Shown: positions 1 to 10,401, counted from the stretch's first letter. The stretch is 64,000 bases of DNA from JBJXHC01 sp046160825 (GCA_046160825.1 JBJXHC010000106.1:15247-79246); one strand, 5' to 3'. The notes: a model not told the origin generated them from the sequence alone. Numbers and translations are program-made.

Positions 1-502
1 ACTCGATCGCTCTGTCAGTGAGACGTGAGTAGATATCGATCCACCCATTGAAGTCCGGACCGCCCATCAGCGCCGTGGAAATCTGATTGAACTCCTGGAT
101 ATAATCCCGTGAGACTGCGGCGCCGGTGATCTTCCTGACCTCAAGGAATTTCTTGCACGCCATCAGGATCTGGCTTGGGTTTACCGGCTTGGTCAAATAG
201 TCGCTGATCTTCCCCCCAATAGCCTCTTCCATCAGGGATTCTTCTTCGTTCTTTGTAATCATGACGACAGGGAGATTCGGGCGGAGGTCTTTTATTTCGG
301 CAAGGGTACGCAGACCACCCATTCCGGCCATCATTTCGTCGAGGAATACCAGGTCAAACCCCGTCCCGCGCACCATACTCACGGCGTCTTCTCCGTTGGT
401 TGCCGTCTCCACACTATACCCCTTGTCCACCAGAAGCCGGATGTGCGGCCGCAGCAGATCAATCTCATCATCAACCCAGAGAATCTTGCCTTTAGTGTCC
501 AT
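1..502 (-). CDS. porX: PorX-type response regulator, 3' part beyond window
   Basis: Reading the minus strand from the ATG at 500-502 gives about 167 residues that are open to the window edge, so only the N-terminal part of the gene is present. It starts with a receiver domain: the acidic pair in ILWVDDEIDLL, the phospho-acceptor Asp in FDLVFLDEMM, and the Lys in DYLTKPVNPSQIL. The text after the receiver (about residues 120-167) resembles PorX, the two-component regulator of type IX secretion, whose C-terminal half is a PglZ-type phosphatase domain; that half lies outside the window. It sits 74 bases downstream of sprA on the same strand, which supports a T9SS role. No clear Shine-Dalgarno sequence precedes the ATG. 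A generic response regulator remains possible because the PglZ domain cannot be seen. Confidence 0.8.
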   Translation of the reverse strand, partial: MDTKGKILWVDDEIDLLRPHIRLLVDKGYSVETATNGEDAVSMVRGTGFDLVFLDEMMAGMGGLRTLAEIKDLRPNLPVVMITKNEEESLMEEAIGGKISDYLTKPVNPSQILMACKKFLEVRKITGAAVSRDYIQEFNQISTALMGGPDFNGWIDIYSRLTDRAIE

Positions 503-576
503 TCATACTTTCGATGTGAAAAAAAATATGTATTTGCGCTTTGAGAATCAACCGCCGGTCAAAAGCCGACGAACCG

Positions 577-3500
577 TTACTGAATGGAAATATGAATATC
601 AAGACCTGCTTCATTGGTGGTGCTTCCGGGAATTCGTGAGCCGGAATCGTCAGGCGCTATTTTTGTGTAGCGATAGTAGATGGAGGCGGTAACACGGGAA
701 CTCAGTATGTATTTGATTCTCGGTTCCATCACCGTCCGTGTGGTTCCCTCCAGCGGCGTCCCTTCGGTATTGGCTTCAAGAAGAGCAATCTCGTACTGTT
801 TGCGCGAGTTCTTCGTGATGGAATAGGAGAAACTGACGTCGAGATCGTTATTCAATGCGAGTCCAAAAAGTGGAATCTCAAAACCTCTCCTATTGTACGA
901 AGCGGTAATGGAAATTTCCTGGGCAAGGGTTTCCACAATATTCCTGGATGATGTTTGGAGGTCGAACGACGTGTTGGTATTGTATCGCATCGTCGCTCCC
1001 AGGCTTCCCTTGAATAAATCCTTGAACGTAAAGTTCAAACCCATCAACGGAGCGAAGCCATACGCAACCCGCTGTGCATCCGTTTGCTCGCCACCGCCGC
1101 CGGGTAAATTACGAAACTGCCGCGTGTACGTGGAGGAGTATGAATGATCCAGAGAAAGCCTCGTAACAAACCCGGAGAACAACGGGAGCTTCTCAAGTCC
1201 GTCCCATCGGAGACTCCAGTTAACCCTCGGATAGAATTGTCCGAACCCGGTACGGAAGAGCGGGAGTGCCTCGAAGCCCTCCTCAAATGCACGTGCAAGT
1301 TTCTCGTCATCAGTCAATGAGGTGTCGCGGCTATTCCTCAATTCCGTATACTTCTTACTGACTTCCTTCAGATTACTTTTAAAGATACCGAAGAACAGAA
1401 CATCAGGAAGCGTAAAGAATGAACGTTCGACACTCCCTGTCACAGTGGTATTGGTGATGATCGGCATTCCGGCATTTGCCCCGACGGAATCGGTGGACAG
1501 GTTCTGTGAGCGGTTGTACGCCCACCCGATGTTCCAGTTCAGGTCAAGCTTCGCGCCTTCCCACAACGAGCGCGTTGTTTTAAAGGCCAGGCGGTTCGTT
1601 TGCCGGTAACTATTGACAAGGACACCACCAGTCGCGCGCACGCCCGGCTCAACATCCCAACCAAAAAACGGGAAGTGAGACCGTGACCCGAAGTTCGTGA
1701 GCCTTCCGCTCGGATCGGAAATAAGACCAAGCTGATAAAGCCTTGACGGTCCGTGCCGGGGTTCGGAATCCTGAAAGAATGGAACACGTCCCCAGAAATT
1801 GACAAACCCGGTTCTACCAACGACACCACTGTTCTGCGCGCTGTTGGTCTGGGTAAACGTCACATTGATATTATCGTAATCAAGGAACGGTACCTTGATC
1901 AGCACCTTCATGATATTCTTTATCTGGTCGAATGCCTTCCCCATGCCACCACCGGCACTCGCGGAATCCGGAGCCTGCGTTGTGCTGTCGGCAGTCGGAG
2001 GCTGATCTTTGGGATCGGACGCACCACGACGACCACGCGGAGGTGGCGCTACTGTTGTCGGTCCATCATTAAATAGTGGATCGATAAGCGCCTTCAGTCT
2101 GAAGTTCGTGGAAAAATTGATGTTATTGTTGAACCCCGCCGACTTCCCCAGATCGCCGCGCAGCAACTGATTCGCCCAGCTATAATCTACCCCGTACCCA
2201 AAGGAGACATCAAGGTATTTCTTGATATTCAAGATATTGGGAATATTGGGCCTGGTGTTGAATTGGTTCCGTTGTGAATATCTGGTGTCTTCGCCGAAGT
2301 TGATAAACTTATCACCGAAGAAAATGTCGTCGATGATCTGGGAAAACCGGCGCTGGTTGCCGAGGCGATCTGTCTCGAACGCAAGAAGACTGGATTCCAC
2401 GCCAAGGCTATAGTCACCCGAAAGATTCAGCAATCCTCCTTCGGTGAGTTTCCAGCCGAAACCCAATTGGCGCGACGCTGTAAAGTTGCGCGTGATGGTT
2501 TCCCGCGATCCTATGGCTCGCTGCAATGAGACATTCCTTGAACGTGCGGCTGAGAACGACCACGAAAAACTCGTCGGCGTGAAGAAGATTTTCATGTCCT
2601 TATAGTCATCAAGGAAGCCGAGTCCGTCAAACAGACTACTGAACGGGCTGACGAAATAGTCCGGAGAGAACGTAAACGCGTACGCTATGCGCGCAGTCCA
2701 TTGCCAGGAGAGACCGCGGGCAACGGCCGGACTCCGTTCCGTGCTCTTGGTGTAGTTGATGCCAAACGAGAGTTTGTTGAACGTATCGCGGATAAACCAT
2801 TCCTGCGACGGCAAACCGAGACGCAACGTGGGAGCGGCATATGTGTCGGAAACCCGGAACGACTCGGATTCACTGGTGATCTGATTCGCTGCGTCCTGTG
2901 CTTCAGATTCCGACGCGCCATTGTCAAGGAGTCTCGCACGCGTGAGTTCGGCGGCTTCAGTTACGAGAACGTCAGAATTGGGAAGGTACTTCGGGCGGAT
3001 AATTCCTTCTGTGTGCGTGTATGAAAACGGCAAGGATGTCCCTACCCAATCTGTGGGAAAGAACTTCTCCAACTGTACTGAAGCACCAAGCCCCCAGTTT
3101 ACTCCCGTCTGCCGCGACCCGAACCGCTGTTCAAGCGTATGAAAATTCGGATCCACTTTTGAGTAGTTGAACGATACTGAGCCAAGATCCGCCAGTTTCA
3201 ATTGAGTATCGAATCGGTACGCCCAACCAGGTGTATCATCGACTGTTGTGAGACGTAATTCGTTGATCCACACATCTCCAATGAGAGGATTCCCCGGCCT
3301 GAGCCTGTCTGGTCTGTTGGTAACACCGATCACCAGAAATCGTACCTGAGTCAATGACGGGTTGCCGAGAACACGATACACGGCTCCCGGTGGGCCGCCT
3401 TCGACGGGGATGGGTTCGGAGATGATGGTCGTGGAGTCACGTGTTTGTTTTATAGCGGTGAGGTCCGGAAAATTTATCACCATCTCATTGCGGGAGTCCC

Positions 3501-6500
3501 AATCGGGGTGAATGGGTGCGCGGTATTCATAAAAATTCAAGGTATCGGCCCCGAACCGGAAGAAATACTCTGCGTCATAGTCATTCGGCCCGCGATACTG
3601 AAAACCCGGATCCCCATGAACAAACATCTTCATGGTTTTGTAATTGAACAGGTCGAGCGGACGATACGAATAATACTTTATGGCCTGGCGCGACTCGCCA
3701 TCCGGAACGCCGGTAAGAAGAAGTGCCAGTGATTGTTCGTTGGCATAGACTTCTTCGTCTGGCCGTGTTTTATCCCGCTCCTGGATGACGCCGGGAGGAC
3801 TCGTGTACGCAGGATTCTCCTCCAAACCGATCACACTTACTGCAAAGGTGCTGTCCTTTCGAATTTCCTGCCACTGGTTGCCAACAAGGCTGAAGTCTGC
3901 TATACGCACCGCCACAGTGTCTGCTGCATTGGCAAACAACACACGGACGAACTCGATATTCTCAAAGCTCGGAGAGCCGACTTGCCCCGTCCAGTCACGA
4001 ATAGGGATGCGGAACTGGTACCATCCCTTGTTGCCGCCGCCAACGATATACGGGTTATCAAAGAGAAGAGTATCGGTATTCAATGGCAGCTCATACCGGA
4101 AATAGGAATTGGCAAGGTCCACAATACCGTTGGCGTTCAGGTCTTCGGTATCCGGTATCAATCCTGCGGGACTGTTCTTATTGTTCTCGGTGCCATTAAT
4201 GAAGGAATAGTCCTCTTGCACAGTCCCCACGTTTGAGTTACTAAAGGAATAGTCATCACCGCTCGGATCGGCAGCGCTGATGCCGGGGATACTGCTGTAG
4301 CGTGCGATTTCCTCGGCATTACTCAACATGTCGAGACCGATGTCCTCCCCTTCTTGAAGTGTTCCGTTGGGATTATTGGAGATGGTATAATCCTCATCAT
4401 GAAGTGTACGATCAATTCCCTTGGGCGACGGCAACGGGATGACATTCTCACTGATCGCTCCCATCTCGATGACCATTTTGAAGTCCGGTTGGGCCGCCGG
4501 GATTCTATCGACACGCATCCACAACTCTATGAAGTTGATGTTCTCATTCACGAGGTTTGTCGCTGCAATAGACAATGACTTCATCACGCCTCCCCAATTC
4601 TTCGCGGGCGTAAGCGTTGTTCCAAGGTCGGGACTGTAGTTGAATTGCCCGCGTTGCAACGGGAAGTACCGCAAGTCCATCACGGTGATCTGGTCATTGG
4701 CGGCATTGCCAGGTCGTTTCCGGGGGAACACATCGGTCAACGCAACATCTGTGGGTAGCCTGTTAAACAAGATCATCTTCCCTTTGGAATTCGTGATGAC
4801 CGTATCTTGTAACCCGTACCCTGCAAGCGAAGCCGTGTCCGCGGGCGGGCCTGAAAGGGTCCATTGTGAATAATTGATTCCGACGGGAATTGTACGGCGC
4901 GATCCTTCGAAGTCATCAATGTAGGCAATCCCCTCGCCACCATCGCTTGGTATCGGACTCTTCTTTGTGTTCGGATCGGGAAGCATGTACGCGGCTTCGC
5001 CCGTGAGCCTGATGGAGGACGCTTCTCGCGTTTGTAACAATGGGACAGCATCAATCGCCTGCGTGAGGAATGGCAGGTTGAACGTTGTGGTACCGTCCAT
5101 CCCAAAAATGGTGTTGTTATTCGGTTCCTCTCCAAGGCGCACTTTGTCACTGAGCGTTTGCTGGTTGAGATTCATGATGGTAAAACCGAAGCTGGCATTC
5201 TGGGAAATACTCACATCACCGCGCGCCCCAAGCAGGGTTTTGGACGCGAGCTGAAACAGGTCATTCTGCTCGTATTTGATTTGCAGATTGGCTCCGGGAA
5301 CCAATGCCCTATCGTTGCGGATCACCACTTCACCAATGATATAGTCCACAGTGAAGTCGATATTAGGGGTGAGCGCACGCCCTTCCAGGAGGACCTGTAC
5401 ACTTCCTTCCACGACATTGAATCCGAGTGAATACTTGGATGTCGCATCTCCGGTGGCTTCGCCCTTGATAACATACTTGTTTCGTTGTTGGTTCTGCTGT
5501 GAAAAGGTTTTTGTCGTATCGTATATTTCCGGGTAGGTGTAAGAGGTATCCTCAAGCGGAGTTCCCAGCGCGTCAAAATACCGGGTGATCCCTTCATCGA
5601 AGGGCTCAAGTGTTGGGAAGATAATTTCCGCCCGAGTCAGACTGACAGTAATGCGCGGCCTGAAATCAAAGACGTTGTCACCGGTTGCCGATGGTGTACC
5701 GTCAATGTTATAGCGATCGAGTCCCATGACACGCAAGAGAGGTTCGTTCTGAATGATTTTCAGCACCTCGCCGCTGGGAACCTCCCGGAGAATATCAAGG
5801 GTGAATCCCGATTCCTTCAGATTTCTGCCGCCGATGGAATAGATGTTCTTGAGCAATTGTCGCCATGCAACCTGAAAGCCGGGTCCGTTCGACATCAAGT
5901 TTTTGGGTTTTACCATCTTCAACACAACAGTACGAGAAGTATCCGTACCATAGTTCCTTGAGAACTCACCGAATTGAGTGCCGTCGGAACGACGATAGGA
6001 AATACCCACAGCGTACTGATCCTGTACACTGGTATTCAGACCAATGACGCCAATATATCCATCCCCCAAAAGCTCATACTGGTTGCGTTGGAGGCGTACA
6101 AACCTGCCAATTTCCACTTTTCCCAAGTCTCCTGTTGTTGGAGTACTGTCGCGAATAGCATCCGTGTATCCTGTATCGCGCGGCGTCAGGTCAACATAGA
6201 GAATGGCCGGACGTTCGTTCGGGTCAGGAATTCCCCCCTGCCGCTGCACCCAGACTTCTTCCTCAACAATCTGGACATTGGGATTGACAGTTGGTGGATC
6301 GCTCCGGTAATATGGTTCATAGTATTGAATGTACGATGTGTCAACAAAGAAATTGTTGGTGGAGTAATTCCATGCCCGGACTTCAAAGGGTACTTTTTGC
6401 GCGCCGCCCGAAACTTCCACTTCTTTGATCTGCCCCTTTTTCTGCGATGCAAGCGCCGTGAGTCTTAGCGGCCCGGCCTGGAACTCAGCCTTCACACCGA

Positions 6501-7560
6501 ACAATGCCTGACTGCTTCCAATAAAAGAAGAAGGCGTCTGGAGAGAAACGTTGCCTGCCTCGACGCTCCTCACGATCTCATCGTCGTATCCGGTGTATTT
6601 TATTTTGAGTTGGTTCTCGTATTCAAACGTGCGCTGCGTGTTCCAGTCGGCGAGGATATTCAGCTTGTCGCCAATGGTGCCGTTGACGTTCACCTGCACC
6701 TCCTGGCTGAAGTCCGGCTCGTTCCGGTCCTGGTCCAACACCGAGAGCTGCGTCTGATCCGATGACGTGTTCCTGAACCCGGCTTTGATGTCCACGGCAC
6801 CGCTGATGCTCAGATTAATTTCGGGTTTGCCGAAGATGCTGAAGATGGGATTTTGTGGTATGGGAATCTGAAACTTGGTAAAATCACCGAGCAGTTCACC
6901 AAGGTCGTCGCGCTGCACAAGCGCAGCGGACTTGCGCGCCTCATCGGCAATGAGTTTGCGCAATTCGTATTTTCTGCGTTCGGCTATGTATTGTGAGAGT
7001 GGAAGAGAAATTGCCTGCTTGATATCCTTCCCTCCCATCAATTCGCGGATCAGGACATCAGAGGCCGTCGTGTCGATGGTGATTTCTCTCTTGTAGCTCC
7101 CTCCCCGCGGCTTTGCAAAGAGCGGAGACGTGTACTCGCCAAAGAGAGAGACTTGCGGACGATCTTTGCGGACATGAGTGAAATGTGCAAGCCGTGCCGT
7201 CGAGTCGAGGAATACCACATAGGCGGTATCACGCAGGGCGGTGGTATCACCTTGAGCAAGCGTTGAGTCCGTGAAGAGCGAATCGGCCAGGAGGCTTTCA
7301 TTGAGGCCCTCTCTCCCTTTACCATCATCCAAACCAGGCCTGCCTTCGCTTCCGGCCTTGCCATCAGTGGTATCGTCGTTGGCAGAAGTAAAAAGAGAAA
7401 GAAGCGCGTCACTTGAAGACGTACCGAGGATTTTGCCTGAAATCTGTGTCGGAGAAAACGCAACGAGCACAAGGATCCCGACAACGAAGATCGGGATGAG
7501 AAGGAGATACGCCTTACTACGATGGATGGGTCGCGTTCTGTTTGGAAAGGAGTGCATCAA
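577..7560 (-). CDS. sprA: SprA/Sov, giant outer-membrane T9SS translocon protein
   Basis: A 2327-residue protein, the usual size for SprA (Sov), which forms the very large outer-membrane beta-barrel through which T9SS substrates cross. Residues about 15-35 are a hydrophobic stretch after a basic start (HRSKAYLLLIPIFVVG), a signal anchor or signal peptide. The body has SprA N-terminal-type repeats early and in the middle (for example FQIPIPQNPIFSIFGKPEI near residue 220 and SYTYPEIYDTTKTF near 680) and many aromatic-alternating beta strands in the last thousand residues. It is transcribed away from the LptF/LptG pair, and porX follows it. No frameshift is seen over 7 kb. Family assignment rests on size, recognised sequence pattern and porX/porU/porV in the same window. 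Confidence 0.92.
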   Translation of the reverse strand: MMHSFPNRTRPIHRSKAYLLLIPIFVVGILVLVAFSPTQISGKILGTSSSDALLSLFTSANDDTTDGKAGSEGRPGLDDGKGREGLNESLLADSLFTDSTLAQGDTTALRDTAYVVFLDSTARLAHFTHVRKDRPQVSLFGEYTSPLFAKPRGGSYKREITIDTTASDVLIRELMGGKDIKQAISLPLSQYIAERRKYELRKLIADEARKSAALVQRDDLGELLGDFTKFQIPIPQNPIFSIFGKPEINLSISGAVDIKAGFRNTSSDQTQLSVLDQDRNEPDFSQEVQVNVNGTIGDKLNILADWNTQRTFEYENQLKIKYTGYDDEIVRSVEAGNVSLQTPSSFIGSSQALFGVKAEFQAGPLRLTALASQKKGQIKEVEVSGGAQKVPFEVRAWNYSTNNFFVDTSYIQYYEPYYRSDPPTVNPNVQIVEEEVWVQRQGGIPDPNERPAILYVDLTPRDTGYTDAIRDSTPTTGDLGKVEIGRFVRLQRNQYELLGDGYIGVIGLNTSVQDQYAVGISYRRSDGTQFGEFSRNYGTDTSRTVVLKMVKPKNLMSNGPGFQVAWRQLLKNIYSIGGRNLKESGFTLDILREVPSGEVLKIIQNEPLLRVMGLDRYNIDGTPSATGDNVFDFRPRITVSLTRAEIIFPTLEPFDEGITRYFDALGTPLEDTSYTYPEIYDTTKTFSQQNQQRNKYVIKGEATGDATSKYSLGFNVVEGSVQVLLEGRALTPNIDFTVDYIIGEVVIRNDRALVPGANLQIKYEQNDLFQLASKTLLGARGDVSISQNASFGFTIMNLNQQTLSDKVRLGEEPNNNTIFGMDGTTTFNLPFLTQAIDAVPLLQTREASSIRLTGEAAYMLPDPNTKKSPIPSDGGEGIAYIDDFEGSRRTIPVGINYSQWTLSGPPADTASLAGYGLQDTVITNSKGKMILFNRLPTDVALTDVFPRKRPGNAANDQITVMDLRYFPLQRGQFNYSPDLGTTLTPAKNWGGVMKSLSIAATNLVNENINFIELWMRVDRIPAAQPDFKMVIEMGAISENVIPLPSPKGIDRTLHDEDYTISNNPNGTLQEGEDIGLDMLSNAEEIARYSSIPGISAADPSGDDYSFSNSNVGTVQEDYSFINGTENNKNSPAGLIPDTEDLNANGIVDLANSYFRYELPLNTDTLLFDNPYIVGGGNKGWYQFRIPIRDWTGQVGSPSFENIEFVRVLFANAADTVAVRIADFSLVGNQWQEIRKDSTFAVSVIGLEENPAYTSPPGVIQERDKTRPDEEVYANEQSLALLLTGVPDGESRQAIKYYSYRPLDLFNYKTMKMFVHGDPGFQYRGPNDYDAEYFFRFGADTLNFYEYRAPIHPDWDSRNEMVINFPDLTAIKQTRDSTTIISEPIPVEGGPPGAVYRVLGNPSLTQVRFLVIGVTNRPDRLRPGNPLIGDVWINELRLTTVDDTPGWAYRFDTQLKLADLGSVSFNYSKVDPNFHTLEQRFGSRQTGVNWGLGASVQLEKFFPTDWVGTSLPFSYTHTEGIIRPKYLPNSDVLVTEAAELTRARLLDNGASESEAQDAANQITSESESFRVSDTYAAPTLRLGLPSQEWFIRDTFNKLSFGINYTKSTERSPAVARGLSWQWTARIAYAFTFSPDYFVSPFSSLFDGLGFLDDYKDMKIFFTPTSFSWSFSAARSRNVSLQRAIGSRETITRNFTASRQLGFGWKLTEGGLLNLSGDYSLGVESSLLAFETDRLGNQRRFSQIIDDIFFGDKFINFGEDTRYSQRNQFNTRPNIPNILNIKKYLDVSFGYGVDYSWANQLLRGDLGKSAGFNNNINFSTNFRLKALIDPLFNDGPTTVAPPPRGRRGASDPKDQPPTADSTTQAPDSASAGGGMGKAFDQIKNIMKVLIKVPFLDYDNINVTFTQTNSAQNSGVVGRTGFVNFWGRVPFFQDSEPRHGPSRLYQLGLISDPSGRLTNFGSRSHFPFFGWDVEPGVRATGGVLVNSYRQTNRLAFKTTRSLWEGAKLDLNWNIGWAYNRSQNLSTDSVGANAGMPIITNTTVTGSVERSFFTLPDVLFFGIFKSNLKEVSKKYTELRNSRDTSLTDDEKLARAFEEGFEALPLFRTGFGQFYPRVNWSLRWDGLEKLPLFSGFVTRLSLDHSYSSTYTRQFRNLPGGGGEQTDAQRVAYGFAPLMGLNFTFKDLFKGSLGATMRYNTNTSFDLQTSSRNIVETLAQEISITASYNRRGFEIPLFGLALNNDLDVSFSYSITKNSRKQYEIALLEANTEGTPLEGTTRTVMEPRIKYILSSRVTASIYYRYTKIAPDDSGSRIPGSTTNEAGLDIHISIQ

Positions 7561-7857
7561 TTCTCTTTGGTTTATACATCCCGCAGGGTGATCTGCGCGT
7601 TACATCCAACTACACGACAACTACCCCGACGACTGTTCGGCCTCCCTGGACGCAACACACCATGCGGCAAAGGCCGGGCTTCACCTCTTGCAACCAATAG
7701 CAAACCAAATCGATATGTCTCACTCCTCTTTGTGTGGAAGGCTGAGTCGAAGACTCGTTTGAACATAGAGAAAAGCCCGCTAAATATCAAGCGAATGGGC
7801 CTGTGGGCTGGCTCGGGTGATGTTGGAAAAACGCACCTCTTCAAGTATATTATCCGC
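7561..7857. other. divergent intergenic region, sprA / permease pair
   Basis: This 297-base stretch separates the divergent starts of sprA and the first permease and must hold both promoters. I could not find a convincing TTTG-N19-21-TAnnTTTG promoter on either strand. A short perfect inverted repeat GAGTC-GAA-GACTC lies near 7742-7754. Reading frames cross the region but have no recognisable protein similarity, so I call no gene here. Confidence 0.5.
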
Positions 7858-9279
7858 ATGAGTATCTCATTTCTCCCAAAGAACTTCCTTCTTCCTCGTT
7901 ATATCCTCAAGGCCCTCATCGGGCCATTCGTCTTCTCGTTTTCGACGCTGATGTTTCTCTTCTTGCTTCAGTTTGTGATGAAATTTATCGACCAGCTCAT
8001 CGGCAAGGGGCTGACGCCCTGGATTATCATCGAGCTGATCGCGTTGAACCTGGCATGGATGGTGGTACTTGCGGTACCGATGTCTGTTCTCGTGGCGACA
8101 CTCATGGCATTCGGGGAAATGTCATCGCTCAACGAGGTCACGGCTATGAAGGCAAGCGGCGTCAGTATTCTCCGCATGATTGCCCCGGTGATGATTACAG
8201 CAACAATTCTCGCTGCCCTCCTTGTCTTGTTCTTCAATGAAGTGCTCCCCGACGCCAACCACCGTGCAAAGACACTCGGCATGGACATCCGGCGAAAAAA
8301 ACCCACGCTCTCACTCTCGGCCGGACTCTTCTCGCAGGATATTTCAGGATACAGTATTCTGGTGCGCAAGACATTCGAGAAGACGAATGATCTTGAAGGT
8401 ATCACTTTGTACGATTACACAAACCCGGGCACCAATGTGGTAATTACTGCCAGCCGTGGCGCTATCTCCTTTTCGCCCGACTACCGCAAACTCATCATGG
8501 ACCTTCACGATGGAGAAATCCACACGCTTGACCTTCAAGACATGACAGAGTACCGCCGCATCCGTTTTGTTGATCACCGTATTGCCATGGATGTGGAAGG
8601 ATTTGATTTCGAGCGAACGGAAGGTTCATTCATTCGTTCCGACCGCGAATTGAGCGCCGAGGATATGCTGGCGATTGTCGATAGCCTGCGCGCGGAAAGT
8701 GATACGATTGCCCAAGCTCTTCGACGCACAGTTGATCGTGACATGCAAAGTCTGCTGACAGGAAAGGAGATTGCCACTCCAGTTCCAGAGTATCGCGGCG
8801 CATCCCGACCGATTGCCCCGCCAGCGCTCACGCATGCGCGTCAGATGAACTCACTCGTCGTCAACGACCTCATTCGTATGGAGACACTGGGTGTGCAAAT
8901 TAACCAGTACATGGTGGAAGTTCACAAGAAGTACTCCATTCCCGCTGCGTGTATGGTCTTCGTCCTCGTTGGGATACCCCTTGGTATTATGGCGAAGAAG
9001 GGTGGGTTCGGAGTGGCTGCAACGTTGAGTCTCGGATTCTTCCTCCTCTATTGGTCGTGCTTGATTGGAGGGGAAAAACTCGCAGACCGCGGCTTCCTTT
9101 CACCGGCTGTTGGCATGTGGGCTGCGAATGTCATCATCGGTGCCCTTGGCATTTATCTCGTCATCAGAATCGGGCGCGAGGCATTGGTGATTCACTGGGA
9201 ATTCTTCAAACGGTTCGTGCCAAAACGATGGCGCACGGACCTGGCGGATGATCCAAAGAACATGCCGGAGCTGCCGTGA
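7858..9279 (+). CDS. LptF/LptG family permease (YjgP/YjgQ), first of pair
   Basis: A 473-residue membrane protein of the LptF/LptG family, the inner-membrane half of the machine that extracts lipopolysaccharide and passes it over the periplasmic bridge to the outer membrane. Three transmembrane helices lie within about residues 20-130, then a periplasmic beta-jellyroll-like region, then three helices in the last 130 residues, the family layout. The motif FGEMSSLNEVTAMKASGVS after the second helix is typical. The frame is open further upstream, but the chosen ATG at 7858 is directly followed by SISFLPKNFLLPRYILKAL, a standard family N-terminus. The periplasmic insert is longer than in Escherichia coli LptF/LptG (about 360 residues). 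The stop overlaps the next gene, so the two are translationally coupled. Confidence 0.88.
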   Translation: MSISFLPKNFLLPRYILKALIGPFVFSFSTLMFLFLLQFVMKFIDQLIGKGLTPWIIIELIALNLAWMVVLAVPMSVLVATLMAFGEMSSLNEVTAMKASGVSILRMIAPVMITATILAALLVLFFNEVLPDANHRAKTLGMDIRRKKPTLSLSAGLFSQDISGYSILVRKTFEKTNDLEGITLYDYTNPGTNVVITASRGAISFSPDYRKLIMDLHDGEIHTLDLQDMTEYRRIRFVDHRIAMDVEGFDFERTEGSFIRSDRELSAEDMLAIVDSLRAESDTIAQALRRTVDRDMQSLLTGKEIATPVPEYRGASRPIAPPALTHARQMNSLVVNDLIRMETLGVQINQYMVEVHKKYSIPAACMVFVLVGIPLGIMAKKGGFGVAATLSLGFFLLYWSCLIGGEKLADRGFLSPAVGMWAANVIIGALGIYLVIRIGREALVIHWEFFKRFVPKRWRTDLADDPKNMPELP

Positions 9280-10361
9280 CGCTCATCGACCGCTACATCG
9301 TCCGACAGTTCATCACCACAGCGATTTTTTCACTGTTCGCGGTCACGGTCATCTTTGTGGTGATTGATGCTATGGAAAAGCTTGACAACTTCCTCGACCG
9401 GCAGGCAGATGCGATGTTGATCGCCCGCTACTATTTCTTCTTCATACCGGAAATCATCAAGCTGATTACTCCTGTGTCGATGCTCCTTGCCAGTCTGTTT
9501 GTTACTGCACGAATGTCCACGCAAAATGAACTCACCGCGATGAAATCGAGTGGCATCAGCCTGTATAGAATCATGGTGCCATATGTTGCGGTTGCTCTAT
9601 CGGTGACCGGCGTGATGGTGTATTTTAATGGGTGGATTGTTCCCCTTGCCAACAAGCAGAAGCTGGAAATCGAGCGGGTATATCTCAGCCGCAATGTCAT
9701 CAGTGCTTCAAAGGCCAACATTTACATTCAGGATACGCCAACGCGTATTCTCTCCATCGGGTACTTTGATGACGCACGCAATGTTGCAACAAGAGTCAGC
9801 GCCCAGGATTTTAGTGATACGAACCTGACGGTTCTTATCAGCCGGGTGGATGCTGCCAGCATGGAGTGGGATACTACTTCGCAGGGATGGGTACTTCACG
9901 GAGGAACGCAGCGATGGTTCACTGGCGGCAAGGAAGAGATGCGCGTATTCTCTGTACAGCCCGCAGGCAAACTGTATTTTACCCCGGAAGACCTTCGCAA
10001 GAAACAGGAAAAACCGGACGAGATGGATTACTACACCCTGGAGGAATTCATCAAGAACCAACAGCGTGCCGGGCAGGATGTATCGAGATGGTTGGTGGAT
10101 TTCTACAGCAAGGTTTCTTTTCCGTTTGCAACAGTGATCGTCGTACTGTTTGGTGTGCCGTTTTCTTCGGTGAAACGACGCGGCGGTGTGGGGGTACAAC
10201 TCGGCATTAGCCTGCTCATCTGTTTCATCTACCTCATCTTCATGAAGGTGAGTCAGGTGTTCGGTTACAACGGGGACGTCGATCCTCTGTTGACAGCGTG
10301 GACGGCGAACATTCTCTTCTTCGTTGCTGCGGTGGTTGTACTAATGAGAGTCCCGAAATAA
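9276..10361 (+). CDS. LptF/LptG family permease, second of pair
   Basis: A 361-residue paralogue of the preceding permease, at the usual family length. It starts with GTG at 9276, overlapping the TGA of the previous gene by four bases (GTGA). The N-terminus TLIDRYIVRQFITTAIFSLF and the motif RMSTQNELTAMKSSGISLYR are characteristic. Three helices at the start, a periplasmic domain, and three helices at the end (last one near IVVLFGVPFSSVKRRGG onward) can be read. LptF and LptG act as a heterodimer with the LptB ATPase, which is not encoded in this window. Which of the two is LptF and which LptG cannot be decided from sequence by eye. Confidence 0.9.
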   Translation: MTLIDRYIVRQFITTAIFSLFAVTVIFVVIDAMEKLDNFLDRQADAMLIARYYFFFIPEIIKLITPVSMLLASLFVTARMSTQNELTAMKSSGISLYRIMVPYVAVALSVTGVMVYFNGWIVPLANKQKLEIERVYLSRNVISASKANIYIQDTPTRILSIGYFDDARNVATRVSAQDFSDTNLTVLISRVDAASMEWDTTSQGWVLHGGTQRWFTGGKEEMRVFSVQPAGKLYFTPEDLRKKQEKPDEMDYYTLEEFIKNQQRAGQDVSRWLVDFYSKVSFPFATVIVVLFGVPFSSVKRRGGVGVQLGISLLICFIYLIFMKVSQVFGYNGDVDPLLTAWTANILFFVAAVVVLMRVPK

Positions 10362-10370
10362 AAGGTGGCA

Positions 10371-10401
10371 ACACGTTGTTCTTCAAACCGCTAGAACGTG
10401 T
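10371..10401. terminator. possible bidirectional terminator hairpin
   Basis: An inverted repeat ACACGTT (10371-10377) / AACGTGT (10395-10401) spans the junction of the convergent permease and minus-strand genes and overlaps the end of the latter. The loop is long (17 bases) with some further pairing and there is no good T-run, so it is a weak candidate. Confidence 0.25.

Noticed and set aside
3445..4236. Plus-strand open frames within sprA
   Set aside because: They are antisense shadows of sprA with no protein similarity.
7522..7857. In-frame extension of the first permease
   Set aside because: It overlaps the sprA start and has no family similarity; the family N-terminus begins after ATG 7858.
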